The notes below the pieces were generated by a model that made no database searches, was not told where the DNA came from, and saw nothing but the letters and a program-made list of their open reading frames with translations. The position numbers were made by a program, and so were the translations under genes. From Allorhodoferax sp032337135 (GTDB lineage: Bacteria > Pseudomonadota > Gammaproteobacteria > Burkholderiales > Burkholderiaceae_C), in contig NZ_JAVXZZ010000002.1 of the NCBI RefSeq assembly GCF_032337135.1, positions 744,001 through 808,000 of the forward strand: a stretch of 64,000 bases of DNA, in the 5' to 3' direction. Below, one piece after another: positions 43,514-51,459 of this stretch (position 1 is the first letter of the stretch; each line of letters starts with the position of its first letter).

Positions 43514-44226
43514 GACCGACGGTCTTCATATGATGAGGCAACTTTAAGTACGAATTGAAGCGGGTTTGTGGCGCGAGCTACCATGATGCGTTTCAGCCTA
43601 TGAAGATCGTCACCATTCTTGACGCGACCACGGCGGGTAGTGGTTGCTGTCAAATATCCCGCCTCCGCGACCATTTGCACGTGCTCCTCAAGATATTTTC
43701 CGTAGGGATAACAAAAATGACGAACTTCGCAATCAAGTACTTTCTGGAGTTCCAGGCGTGATTCGCTTATTTCTTCCCGGGCTTTACTGGCCGGGAGGTT
43801 GAGAAGGTTTGCATGCGTTCGCGTATGTGCACCTATATCCATACCGGCATCGCTCCAGACTTTCCAGTCTTCTCGAGTCATTAGCGCGGCGGGAGCTACA
43901 ACCCCCGTATCCCAAATGTTTGTGCCACCGATCTGGCTGCTAACGCCGTAGCATGTAGCTGTGAATCCGTTCTGACAGAGAACTGGTAGTGCGTTAAGTA
44001 GATTGTTTTGGTACCCATCGTCAAATGTAATTCCTACGACATTACCAGGTTTGTTGCTGATGAGATATGGTTCGAGATCGCGCATTGACAGCCCTCGATA
44101 TCCCATCATGCGTAATATTCGCATTTGCCAACTAAAAGACGACGGTGCCACTACAAGGCCTCGTAATGGTGTTCCCTTTGGAGGCGGGACATCGATTTGA
44201 TGGTACATTAGGATCGGAATATTCAA
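43510..44226 (-). CDS. Polysaccharide deacetylase (NodB-type)
   Basis: 238 residues with the NodB homology domain: TFDDGYQNN with the catalytic/metal Asp pair, HTRTH for the metal-binding His residues, and FCYPYGKY. The family removes N- or O-acetyl groups from amino sugars. There is no signal peptide, so it should act in the cytoplasm on a lipid-linked precursor. Overlaps both neighbours by 4 bp (msbA upstream, DUF6492-like gene downstream). Confidence 0.88.
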   Translation of the reverse strand: MNIPILMYHQIDVPPPKGTPLRGLVVAPSSFSWQMRILRMMGYRGLSMRDLEPYLISNKPGNVVGITFDDGYQNNLLNALPVLCQNGFTATCYGVSSQIGGTNIWDTGVVAPAALMTREDWKVWSDAGMDIGAHTRTHANLLNLPASKAREEISESRLELQKVLDCEVRHFCYPYGKYLEEHVQMVAEAGYLTATTTRRGRVKNGDDLHRLKRIMVARATNPLQFVLKVASSYEDRRS

Positions 44227-45974
44227 ACTGCCATCCTATTCAGAGTTGGATAATAAGTACCCTGAGTGAGCAACTCAGCATGAGTTCCAAACTCAACGAT
44301 TTGGCCCTTGTCCAGTACTAGGATCAGGTCTGCGTGTTCAATGGTGCTAAGTCGGTGTGCGATTGTAATTGTTGTGCGGTTCTTCATTAATGTTGTTAAT
44401 GCAGCTTGTACCTGGCGCTCCGAATCTGTGTCCAACGCGGAGGTTGCCTCGTCCAGGATCAAAATTGGTGCGTTCTTTAATAGAGCGCGTGCGATTGCAA
44501 TTCGCTGTCGTTGGCCACCAGAAAGCTTTGCTCCGCCTTCTCCGATAAGTGTATTCAGTCCAAAAGGCAATTCTTCGATGAAACTCCAGGCATTTGCAGC
44601 TTTTGCAGCTGAAATTATTTCCTTGCTATTGAATTTTTCGCGGGAGCCAAAAACTATATTGGCCTCAACTGTGTCGTTAAACAATACGATATCTTGACTG
44701 ACCAATGAGATGTTTTGACGCAAGCTGGTTAGGGTGAGTTTTCGGATGTCAATTCCATCGATTTGGATTTCACCGGCGGTCGGCGTAAAGAAGCGAGGTA
44801 TAAGGTTGCCTATTGTCGTTTTTCCACTTCCTGATGCTCCGACTAGGGCAATAGTTTGTCCAGCGGAGGCTTCGAAGGTAATGTTATTGAGTGCTAGACG
44901 ATCAGAGTCCGGATAGCTAAAGTGAACATTCTTAAATGCAATTCTTCCTTTGACATTTTCCAGAGACGTTGTGCCATGATCTTCCTCTTCTGGAGAGTCA
45001 AGAAACGCGAAAACACTTTCGCATGCAGCCAGGCCGCGGTGAAGTGAGGAACTGACAGTAGTTAACTGCTTTATTGGTGATATAACCATCAATAACGCGG
45101 TAATGAAAGAAACAAAACCTCCAGCAGAAACCCCTGTTTGTTCAGTCGCTTGGTGTAGCGCCATATAAACAATAATCGCCACAGCAAAAGAGGCAGTTAA
45201 ATGGGTTATAGGCGTAATCGCGGAAGCAGGAACCGCCTCGCGCATTTGGGCTCGGCGGAGCTTTTCAGTGTCAGATCGAAAGCGTTGAATTTGCTGTTCT
45301 TGTGCACCATAGATCTTTATAACCTTGTGCGCTGAAGCTGACTCTTCGATGCTATGAAATAGCAAGCGCATTGTCTCCATTGTGTGTCGGCTTGCACGAC
45401 GCATTCGTTTGCCAAAACCTTTCGCTATTATCGCAACCAGCGGGCCAACTATCAACGTAATCAAAGTTAGCTTCCAGTCAAGATACGTCAAATATGCGAG
45501 AAGGGCGATTGCGGTGAAGCTTTCTCGAACGACAGTTACCAAGACATGTGTTACTGCATCAGTGAGGTGTCCGGTATCAGAAATGATGCGTGAAATCATC
45601 TTGCCGGGTGATAGATCATGATAAACATATGTCGGAAGTCTTAACATTTTGTCGAACATTTGTCGACGAATATCGATGATGATTCCCGCGGAAACCCAGG
45701 CCATTAAATAGTTAGTGGAGAATGTTAGCAATCCCCGAATTAAAAAAAGAAAAACGATGCCCACGGGTATTAACCAAATCAAGCGACCATCGCTTGCATG
45801 AAAGCCATGGTCAAGCAAGTATTTCATGATTGCTGGAAATACAGGCTCAGTAGCCGCCGTTGCTAGCATCGCCATGATTGCCAACGCAAATGCCTTCCAA
45901 TATGGCCGCACATACCCCAATAATCGGCGGTATAGTTCTTTATTGTTGGCTGGCAGGGTTTGCTGTATTGTCAT
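44223..45974 (-). CDS. msbA: MsbA-type lipid A/LPS core flippase (ABC exporter)
   Basis: 583 residues. Six-helix transmembrane domain (~20-320), then the ATPase domain with Walker A GASGSGKTT, signature LSGGQRQRIAIARAL, Walker B ILILDEATSALD and the H-loop IAHRLSTI. Layout and length match MsbA homodimers that flip lipid A-core to the periplasm. I prefer ATG 45974 (MTIQQTLPANNKELYRRLL); ATG 46016 would add 14 residues and overlap the upstream gene. In an operon with LPS core genes. AT-rich. Confidence 0.88.
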   Translation of the reverse strand: MTIQQTLPANNKELYRRLLGYVRPYWKAFALAIMAMLATAATEPVFPAIMKYLLDHGFHASDGRLIWLIPVGIVFLFLIRGLLTFSTNYLMAWVSAGIIIDIRRQMFDKMLRLPTYVYHDLSPGKMISRIISDTGHLTDAVTHVLVTVVRESFTAIALLAYLTYLDWKLTLITLIVGPLVAIIAKGFGKRMRRASRHTMETMRLLFHSIEESASAHKVIKIYGAQEQQIQRFRSDTEKLRRAQMREAVPASAITPITHLTASFAVAIIVYMALHQATEQTGVSAGGFVSFITALLMVISPIKQLTTVSSSLHRGLAACESVFAFLDSPEEEDHGTTSLENVKGRIAFKNVHFSYPDSDRLALNNITFEASAGQTIALVGASGSGKTTIGNLIPRFFTPTAGEIQIDGIDIRKLTLTSLRQNISLVSQDIVLFNDTVEANIVFGSREKFNSKEIISAAKAANAWSFIEELPFGLNTLIGEGGAKLSGGQRQRIAIARALLKNAPILILDEATSALDTDSERQVQAALTTLMKNRTTITIAHRLSTIEHADLILVLDKGQIVEFGTHAELLTQGTYYPTLNRMAV

Positions 45975-45982
45975 CTGATCAA

Positions 45983-46768
45983 TTAGACCGACTTTGAAGA
46001 TGAAGGATTCAACCATTCACTTTTCTTTTGAGCTTCCAATGCCTTGGCATAGCGATAGAAAGTGCCTTCAAAATTTCCCAAAGCAATTACAAATCCCGCC
46101 CAGCCATCCAAGAATCCCAGTTTGAATACATAGTGCTTCACAAAGCTCCAGATGCCATGGCCCAAGGCTGAACCCATTGTGATCTTCTTGTGAACGATTT
46201 TTTCCGCGCCCAAACTGGAATAGCGATTGGCCTTGTGCATGACTTCGGCCATGTTCTTGAAGGGGAACTGCCAAATGGCGTTTTTCAGGGTTCCGATGGG
46301 TTTATCGGAGTGCAGGACGTAGCCCTCGTGGACGGGCTTCATATCGTAGGACATGGCACCTTTGCGAAAAAGCTGTGGCTGTCTGAAGTTCGGATACCAG
46401 CCCGAATGCCTGATCCACCGCCCCATGAAGAAGTTGCGGCGGGGTATCCGCCATACGTCGCATGAGCCAGGGTCTCCCATGATCGCGCGTACTTCACAGG
46501 CCACTTCCGGTGTGCAGCGCTCGTCGGCGTCAATGCTAAGGATCCAATCGTGAGAGCAGGCTGCAATCGCCTGGTTACGCAAATCACCGAAGCCCTTGAA
46601 ATCTACCTGCACAACACGTGCACCCATGTTCTGAGCGATGGTGTCCGTGCCGTCCGTACTGTGCGAATCCACCACGATGACTTCATCGGCCCAGCGTACG
46701 CTTTCCAGCGTGGCGCGGACCTTCTCGGCCTCGTTATAGGCAATGATGTAAACAGAGACCTTGGACAT
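45983..46768 (-). CDS. WaaE/KdtX-like GT2 glycosyltransferase
   Basis: 261 residues. GT-A core with VSVYIIAYNEAEKVR, VVDSHSTDGT and the metal-binding SIDADERC, then RRNFFMGRWIRHSGWYPNFR, typical of the WaaE/KdtX group that adds a beta-linked sugar to the LPS inner core. A C-terminal hydrophobic stretch is present. First gene of the - strand LPS operon; its start is 40 bp from a divergent glycosyltransferase gene. Confidence 0.84.
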   Translation of the reverse strand: MSKVSVYIIAYNEAEKVRATLESVRWADEVIVVDSHSTDGTDTIAQNMGARVVQVDFKGFGDLRNQAIAACSHDWILSIDADERCTPEVACEVRAIMGDPGSCDVWRIPRRNFFMGRWIRHSGWYPNFRQPQLFRKGAMSYDMKPVHEGYVLHSDKPIGTLKNAIWQFPFKNMAEVMHKANRYSSLGAEKIVHKKITMGSALGHGIWSFVKHYVFKLGFLDGWAGFVIALGNFEGTFYRYAKALEAQKKSEWLNPSSSKSV

Positions 46769-46808
46769 GCGGTGTTAGGATCGGGCAGGTCGCGTAGTCT
46801 AGTTGAAA

Positions 46809-47663
46809 ATGCCAGCTCCCCAGAGAATCTCGGTGGTCATCACGACCTACAACCGCTCCAACGCCTTGCTGTCTGTGTTGGCCGGCTTGCGGCATCAGGA
46901 TGATGGCAACTTTGAAGTTGTGGTTGCCGATGACGGATCCCGTGATGAACACGTGGCGGCTATCCTTGAATCGCCCATAGCCCAAAATCTCGGTGTGGTA
47001 CACGTGTGGCACCCTGATGTCGGGTTTACGGCGTCTCGGGCACGCAACCGTGGTGTGGGTGCGTCCAGCGGTGACTATGTCGTGTTTCTGGATGGGGATT
47101 GCGTTCCCGAAATCGACTTCATTCGGCAACATCGCCTTCTGGCGCAGCGTGGGTGCTTGGTCAATGGCAGCCGCGTCATGTTATCGCCGACGCTAACCGA
47201 ACGGGTCATTGCAGGGCAGGAGCTGCCCTACGGGCGTTCGTGGCCGGTTTGGTGGTGCTGGCGTTTCTGTGGAGACGCAGGCAAGCTCACCGGCACGTGG
47301 CGCTTGCCCGACGGTGCCTATCGGCTTCAGCCGGATTTCCGCTGGAAGGGTATCCGCAGTTGCAACATGGGCGTCTGGCGCGAGGACTTCGAAGCGGTCA
47401 ATGGATTTGATGAGTCCTTTGTGGGCTGGGGGCATGAGGATGCGGACTTTGTGCTGCGTCTGCACAATGCGGGCATCATCCGCAAGAACGGTTTTTGTGC
47501 CACAGAAGTCTTTCACCTGTGGCACAAGGAGTTCAGCCGACAGCAGGAGTCGGTCAATGCCATTACCGTGCGCCAACGCGTGCGAGACGGTACCGTGCTC
47601 CCGCGGGAAGGCTTTACCAATAGTTGCAATGGGCCCGAGGTTCGTGTAACGAGGCTGGGATAA
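46809..47663 (+). CDS. GT2 glycosyltransferase with galactosyltransferase-like C-terminus
   Basis: 284 residues. The GT-A core has ISVVITTYNRSNALLSVL, VVADDGSRDE, DxD-like FLDGDCVPE and the acceptor-binding GWGHEDADFVLRL motif of the galactosyltransferase C-terminal group. Probably transfers a hexose to LPS or O-antigen. ATG 46809 chosen; TTG 46803 would add two residues. Back at genomic GC content. It ends 9 bp before tolB, so tolB may be cotranscribed with it. Confidence 0.83.
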   Translation: MPAPQRISVVITTYNRSNALLSVLAGLRHQDDGNFEVVVADDGSRDEHVAAILESPIAQNLGVVHVWHPDVGFTASRARNRGVGASSGDYVVFLDGDCVPEIDFIRQHRLLAQRGCLVNGSRVMLSPTLTERVIAGQELPYGRSWPVWWCWRFCGDAGKLTGTWRLPDGAYRLQPDFRWKGIRSCNMGVWREDFEAVNGFDESFVGWGHEDADFVLRLHNAGIIRKNGFCATEVFHLWHKEFSRQQESVNAITVRQRVRDGTVLPREGFTNSCNGPEVRVTRLG

Positions 47664-47672
47664 TAGGCGTCG

Positions 47673-48935
47673 ATGAAAAAAATTCTGTTGTCATGGTTGA
47701 TGTCCTGTGCGTGCCTGGGTGCATCGGCGCAGTTTCGGGTTGAAGTCTCCGGCGTAGGTCTAACCCAGGTGCCCATCGTAGTTGCGCCATTCAAGGGTGA
47801 CGATGCGATGCAACCCAAGGTGTCGGCGATTGTTGGCGCCGATCTGGAACGCAGCGGGCAGTTCGCTTTGGTGGACTCTGGAGGCGTGCGTGGCGATGAA
47901 ACAGTGCGCCCCGATTTCGGCGCTTTGCGCCAGAGGAGTGCGGATGCAGCCGTCTTGGGAAGTGTGACGCGGCTCGCGGACGGCCGGTTTGACGTGCGCT
48001 TTGTAGTCTGGGACGTGGTCAAGGGCCAAAGCTTGGGTGGCTTCAGTTTGGCCGTGGCGCCTACCGAATTGCGCCTGGCTGCGCACCGGGTGTCCGACTA
48101 TGTGTATGAGAAGCTCACGGGGGACAAGGGTATCTTTTCGACCCGCATTGCCTACGTTACCAAGGTCGGGCAGATGTTCAATTTGTGGGTGGCCGACAGT
48201 GACGGTGAGGGGGCGTTGAGTGCCCTTGCAAGTCCAGAACCCATCATTTCACCCGCATGGAGTCCGAATGGTAGCCAGCTGGCTTATGTATCCTTTGAGT
48301 CACGCAAGCCCGTGGTCTATGTGCATGACATTGCCACCGGTAAACGGCGGCTGCTGGCCAATTTCAAAGGCTCCAACAGCGCACCAGCGTGGTCGCCGGA
48401 CGGGCGCACGCTGGCAGTAACGTTGAGCCGGGATGGCGGCTCCCAGCTTTACCTCATGGATGCCAATGGTGGGGAAGCTCGCCGTTTGTCGCAGTCCAAC
48501 TCCATCGATACCGAACCGACCTTCAGCGCCGATGGCCGCTGGATCTTTTTCGTCAGTGACCGTGGGGGCAGTCCACAGATCTACCGCATGCCTGCCGCTG
48601 GAGGCAATGCCGAACGGGTGACGTTTTCCGGTAGCTACAACATTTCCCCCAGCGTCAGCCCGGACGGTCGTTGGCTGGCATTCATCTCTCGCGTCAGCGG
48701 CGCTTTCAAGCTTCATGTCATGGACCTGAGCAGCGGTGCTGTCAATGCATTGACGGATACATCTGCCGATGAAAGCCCCAGTTTTGCACCCAATGGGCGC
48801 TTGGTCATGTACGCGACGCAGCAGGGAGGCAAAGAGGCGCTGATGACCAGCACGCTCGATGGCAAGATCAAGACCCGATTGGCAGGACAATCGGGGGATA
48901 TCCGTGAACCCGACTGGGGTCCATTGCACAAGTAG
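47673..48935 (+). CDS. tolB: TolB, periplasmic Tol-Pal component
   Basis: 420 residues. Sec signal peptide (MKKILLSWLMSCACLGASA), a mixed alpha/beta N-terminal domain (~25-165) and a six-bladed propeller with repeated SPDGR or APNGR-type turns (PAWSPDGRTLAV, SPSVSPDGRWLAF). TolB docks to Pal and TolA and helps invaginate the outer membrane during division. Followed by pal and cpoB, but tolQRA are not upstream. Confidence 0.96.
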   Translation: MKKILLSWLMSCACLGASAQFRVEVSGVGLTQVPIVVAPFKGDDAMQPKVSAIVGADLERSGQFALVDSGGVRGDETVRPDFGALRQRSADAAVLGSVTRLADGRFDVRFVVWDVVKGQSLGGFSLAVAPTELRLAAHRVSDYVYEKLTGDKGIFSTRIAYVTKVGQMFNLWVADSDGEGALSALASPEPIISPAWSPNGSQLAYVSFESRKPVVYVHDIATGKRRLLANFKGSNSAPAWSPDGRTLAVTLSRDGGSQLYLMDANGGEARRLSQSNSIDTEPTFSADGRWIFFVSDRGGSPQIYRMPAAGGNAERVTFSGSYNISPSVSPDGRWLAFISRVSGAFKLHVMDLSSGAVNALTDTSADESPSFAPNGRLVMYATQQGGKEALMTSTLDGKIKTRLAGQSGDIREPDWGPLHK

Positions 48936-48961
48936 TTTTCTGATTTAAAGGAGTGATGAGA

Positions 48962-49510
48962 ATGGTTCGTTATGTAGGTTTGTTGGCCGTGTCCCTGGTC
49001 TTGGCTGCATGTGGTTCGTCGGTGAAACTCGATACGCCGCCGGTGGAAGATCGTAGCGGCACCGCGGTGGGCAAGGATGGCGCACAAGGCAACCAATCGG
49101 GCGCCAACAGCAATGCGGTGGCTTCAGGTTCGGTGACCAAGGTTGAGCTTGGCAATGCTTCGCAGGACGCGTTCCTCAAGTCGGCTACGCGTCTGGTCTA
49201 TTTCGACTACGACAGCTACACGGTCCGTGCAGAATTCCAACCGGTGATCGAAGCCCATGCCAAGTTCCTGAAGGCCAACCCCACCCGCAAAATTGCGTTG
49301 GAAGGTCACACCGATGAGCGTGGTGGCCGCGAGTACAACCTGGCTCTGGGGCAGCGTCGCGCGGAGGCCGTGCGTCGTGCATTGGGTGTCCTTGGTGTCT
49401 CTGATAGCCAGATGGAAGCCGTGAGTTTTGGCAAGGAAAAGCCGGCAGACATGGGCAGCACAGAAGAAGCCATGGCGAAAAACCGTCGCGTCGAAATCAA
49501 CTACCGCTGA
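48962..49510 (+). CDS. pal: Pal, peptidoglycan-associated outer membrane lipoprotein
   Basis: About 182 residues. Signal peptide with lipobox LAACGSS, a low-complexity linker, then an OmpA-like domain (~75-182) with YFDYDSYTV and the peptidoglycan-binding LEGHTDERGGREYNLALGQR. I took ATG 48962 as start because AAAGGAG lies 8 nt upstream; ATG 48956 is also in frame but only 2 nt from it. Works with TolB and CpoB. Confidence 0.96.
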   Translation: MVRYVGLLAVSLVLAACGSSVKLDTPPVEDRSGTAVGKDGAQGNQSGANSNAVASGSVTKVELGNASQDAFLKSATRLVYFDYDSYTVRAEFQPVIEAHAKFLKANPTRKIALEGHTDERGGREYNLALGQRRAEAVRRALGVLGVSDSQMEAVSFGKEKPADMGSTEEAMAKNRRVEINYR

Positions 49511-49519
49511 TCCATAGCA

Positions 49520-50335
49520 ATGCCCATGTTCGCCATGCGACAAGCACTGCCCTGGTTGTTGGGTAGTGCGTTATTGGGTAGTGCCGGCTTAGCGCAAGCG
49601 GGCTTGTTTGAAGATGACGAAGCCCGTCGTGCCATTCTGGAGTTGCGGCAATCCCAGGCGGAATTGCGAAGCCAGATGGATGCGACACGCAAGCAATCCG
49701 AGCAGTGGCAAGCCGACAGCGCGCACCGCCAAGCAGACGACAGCGCGGCCTTGCGCAAGGCGTTGCTGGAGTTGCAGAACCAGCTGGAGGCACTGGGAGC
49801 TGATGTGGCCAAATTGCGTGGGCAAAACGAGGTGCTCGCGCGCGAGCTGGCCGAGGTCCAGCGACGCCAGAAGGACGATTTGGTCGGGCTCGACGAACGC
49901 CTGCGCAGAATCGAGCCTCTGAAGGTCTCGATCGATGGGCGCGAGTTTCTGGCTGAGCCTGGCGAAAAACGTGACTACGAGCAGGCCTTTGCAGTGTTTC
50001 GCAAGGGTGAATTCGACCGTGCCCAAGTGGCTTTGGTCGATTTTCTCAACCGCTATGGCCCCAACTCGGGCTACCGTGTGCCAGCGCTGTTCTGGCTGGG
50101 CAATGCCCAGTATGCACTCAAGGACTACAAGGAAGCCATTGCCAATTTCCGCAGTTTGATTGCAGCTGCGCCGGACCACCTGCGCGTGCCTGAGTCCATG
50201 CTGGCCATCTCCAACTGCCAATGGGAAATGAAGGACACCAAAGCGGCGCGCAAGACGCTGGAAGAATTGGTGAAGGCTTTTCCTTCCAGTGAGGCAGGGG
50301 TCGCCGCCAAAGAGCGCCTGGGTCGCATGAAGTGA
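49520..50335 (+). CDS. cpoB: CpoB (YbgF), Tol-Pal associated periplasmic coordinator
   Basis: 271 residues. Signal peptide, an N-terminal trimerising coiled coil (~35-125, RRAILELRQSQAELR and further heptads) and C-terminal tetratricopeptide repeats (YEQAFAVFRKGEFDRAQVAL, VPALFWLGNAQYALKDYKEA, VPESMLAISNCQWEMKD). CpoB links PBP1B activity with Tol-Pal constriction. Ten bases after pal. Confidence 0.94.
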   Translation: MPMFAMRQALPWLLGSALLGSAGLAQAGLFEDDEARRAILELRQSQAELRSQMDATRKQSEQWQADSAHRQADDSAALRKALLELQNQLEALGADVAKLRGQNEVLARELAEVQRRQKDDLVGLDERLRRIEPLKVSIDGREFLAEPGEKRDYEQAFAVFRKGEFDRAQVALVDFLNRYGPNSGYRVPALFWLGNAQYALKDYKEAIANFRSLIAAAPDHLRVPESMLAISNCQWEMKDTKAARKTLEELVKAFPSSEAGVAAKERLGRMK

Positions 50336-50365
50336 GCTTTCGGGCGGTTTGCCTGTTTGGAAGGC

Positions 50366-51157
50366 ATGGAAACAGCATTTGACTCCGCCCGCCGGTTTGG
50401 TGGCCTCGACCGTCTGTACGGCGCCGGGCCTGCGCAATCGATTCGCGCAGCACATGTGGCCGTGGTCGGCATCGGTGGGGTTGGCTCCTGGGCGGCTGAG
50501 TCCCTGGCACGCAGCGGAGTCGGTCACATCACTTTGATTGACCTGGACCACATCGCAGAGTCCAACGTCAATCGCCAGGTGCACGCGCTCGATACCACCC
50601 TAGGGCAGGCCAAGGTGGAGGCCATGGCGCAGCGCATTGCCCTCATCAACCCGCAGGCAGTAGTGCGCTGCATCGATGATTTTGTGACCCCCGAAAACTG
50701 GCCGCAAATTTTGCCCGCCGACGTGGATGCGGTCATTGATGCCTGTGACCATGCACAGGCCAAGTACGCCATGATGTGCTGGTCGTTGCGCCAGAAGAAC
50801 ATGGCATTCGTCAGTTGCGGTGCCGCTGGAGGCAAACGCATGGCCCATGCCGCGCAAGTGCAGGATCTGGCAGGCGTCACCCATGACCCCTTGCTTTCGA
50901 GGTTGCGCTACCGCTTGCGGCGCGAGAAGAAGGTGTCGCCCACAGCAGCGTCAATGCGTATTGCATGCGTGTTCAGTCGCGAGGCGGTACAAAAATCGCA
51001 ACAAGTGTGCGATGTGCAAAGCGATAGTTCGCTCAACTGCCATGGTTACGGATCGTCGGTAACGGTAACGGCGGTGTTCGGTATGGTTGCTGCAGGTTAT
51101 GTGATGGAAAAAATAGCTGCGCGCCAGAAGCCGGGCAGAAATGGCGCTATAATTTGA
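50366..51157 (+). CDS. tcdA: tRNA threonylcarbamoyladenosine dehydratase
   Basis: 263 residues from ATG 50366 (GGAAGG just upstream). E1-like fold with the ATP-binding VVGIGGVGSWAAESLARSG and HITLIDLDHIAESNVNRQ, and an Asp-containing DACDHAQAK. TcdA (CsdL) cyclises t6A37 in tRNAs to ct6A, often with CsdA/CsdE. The last ~16 residues (EKIAARQKPGRNGAII) seem to be encoded by an interspersed-repeat copy. Followed by two tRNA genes. Confidence 0.93.
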   Translation: METAFDSARRFGGLDRLYGAGPAQSIRAAHVAVVGIGGVGSWAAESLARSGVGHITLIDLDHIAESNVNRQVHALDTTLGQAKVEAMAQRIALINPQAVVRCIDDFVTPENWPQILPADVDAVIDACDHAQAKYAMMCWSLRQKNMAFVSCGAAGGKRMAHAAQVQDLAGVTHDPLLSRLRYRLRREKKVSPTAASMRIACVFSREAVQKSQQVCDVQSDSSLNCHGYGSSVTVTAVFGMVAAGYVMEKIAARQKPGRNGAII

Positions 51158-51158
51158 G
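51103..51158 (+). repeat. Possible interspersed repeat, copy F (tcdA 3' end)
   Basis: AAAAAATAGCTGCGCGCC followed by GGCAGAAATGGCGCTATAAT and TTTGA. Matches the family's core order (A-run, TAGCTGC, GGC...ATTTGA) but is diverged. It covers the last codons and the stop of tcdA and contains a TATAAT 45 bp before the tRNA genes. Confidence 0.45.
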
Positions 51159-51197
51159 GCTTCGTAGTTAACGACTTTTCCGAGTTGTTAATGAGGC

Positions 51198-51273
51198 GGG
51201 TCGTTAGCTCAGTCGGTAGAGCAGCGGACTTTTAATCCGTTGGTCGCGTGTTCGAGTCACGCACGACCCACCA
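51198..51273 (+). tRNA. tRNA-Lys (anticodon UUU)
   Basis: A 76-nt cloverleaf including the encoded CCA. Acceptor GGGTCGT pairs with ACGACCC. D-arm GCTC...GAGC, anticodon loop CTTTTAA with TTT, T-arm GCGTG-TTCGAGT-CACGC. All arms close. Confidence 0.97.
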
Positions 51274-51282
51274 GCCGAATTC

Positions 51283-51358
51283 GGGTTCTTAGCTCAGTTG
51301 GTAGAGCAGCGGACTCTTAATCCGTAGGTCGACAGTTCGAGCCTGTCAGAACCCACCA
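51283..51358 (+). tRNA. tRNA-Lys (anticodon CUU)
   Basis: 76 nt with encoded CCA, 9 bp after the first tRNA. Acceptor GGGTTCT pairs with AGAACCC. Anticodon loop CTCTTAA with CTT; T-arm GACAG-TTCGAGC-CTGTC. Very similar to the first gene in the D-arm and anticodon stem, so likely an ancient duplicate read as one transcript. Confidence 0.97.
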
Positions 51359-51368
51359 AGATATGGAA

Positions 51369-51398
51369 AAGCCCGATGCGCAAGCATCGGGCTTTTTT
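51369..51398 (+). terminator. Rho-independent terminator after the tRNA-Lys pair
   Basis: Perfect 11-bp stem AAGCCCGATGC with loop GCAA, followed by a run of six T. Lies 10 bp after the second tRNA. Confidence 0.92.
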
Positions 51399-51459
51399 CT
51401 TGTGTGCGCTGGGCAGGGCGGAAGCGACGAAAGCGCGGCGGCATTGCCACCACCCACGC

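Noticed and set aside
51148..51153. TATAAT as a certain promoter for the tRNA-Lys genes
   Set aside because: No convincing -35 element at 16-18 bp upstream, and it is part of a repeat-like segment; kept only as a possibility under findings.
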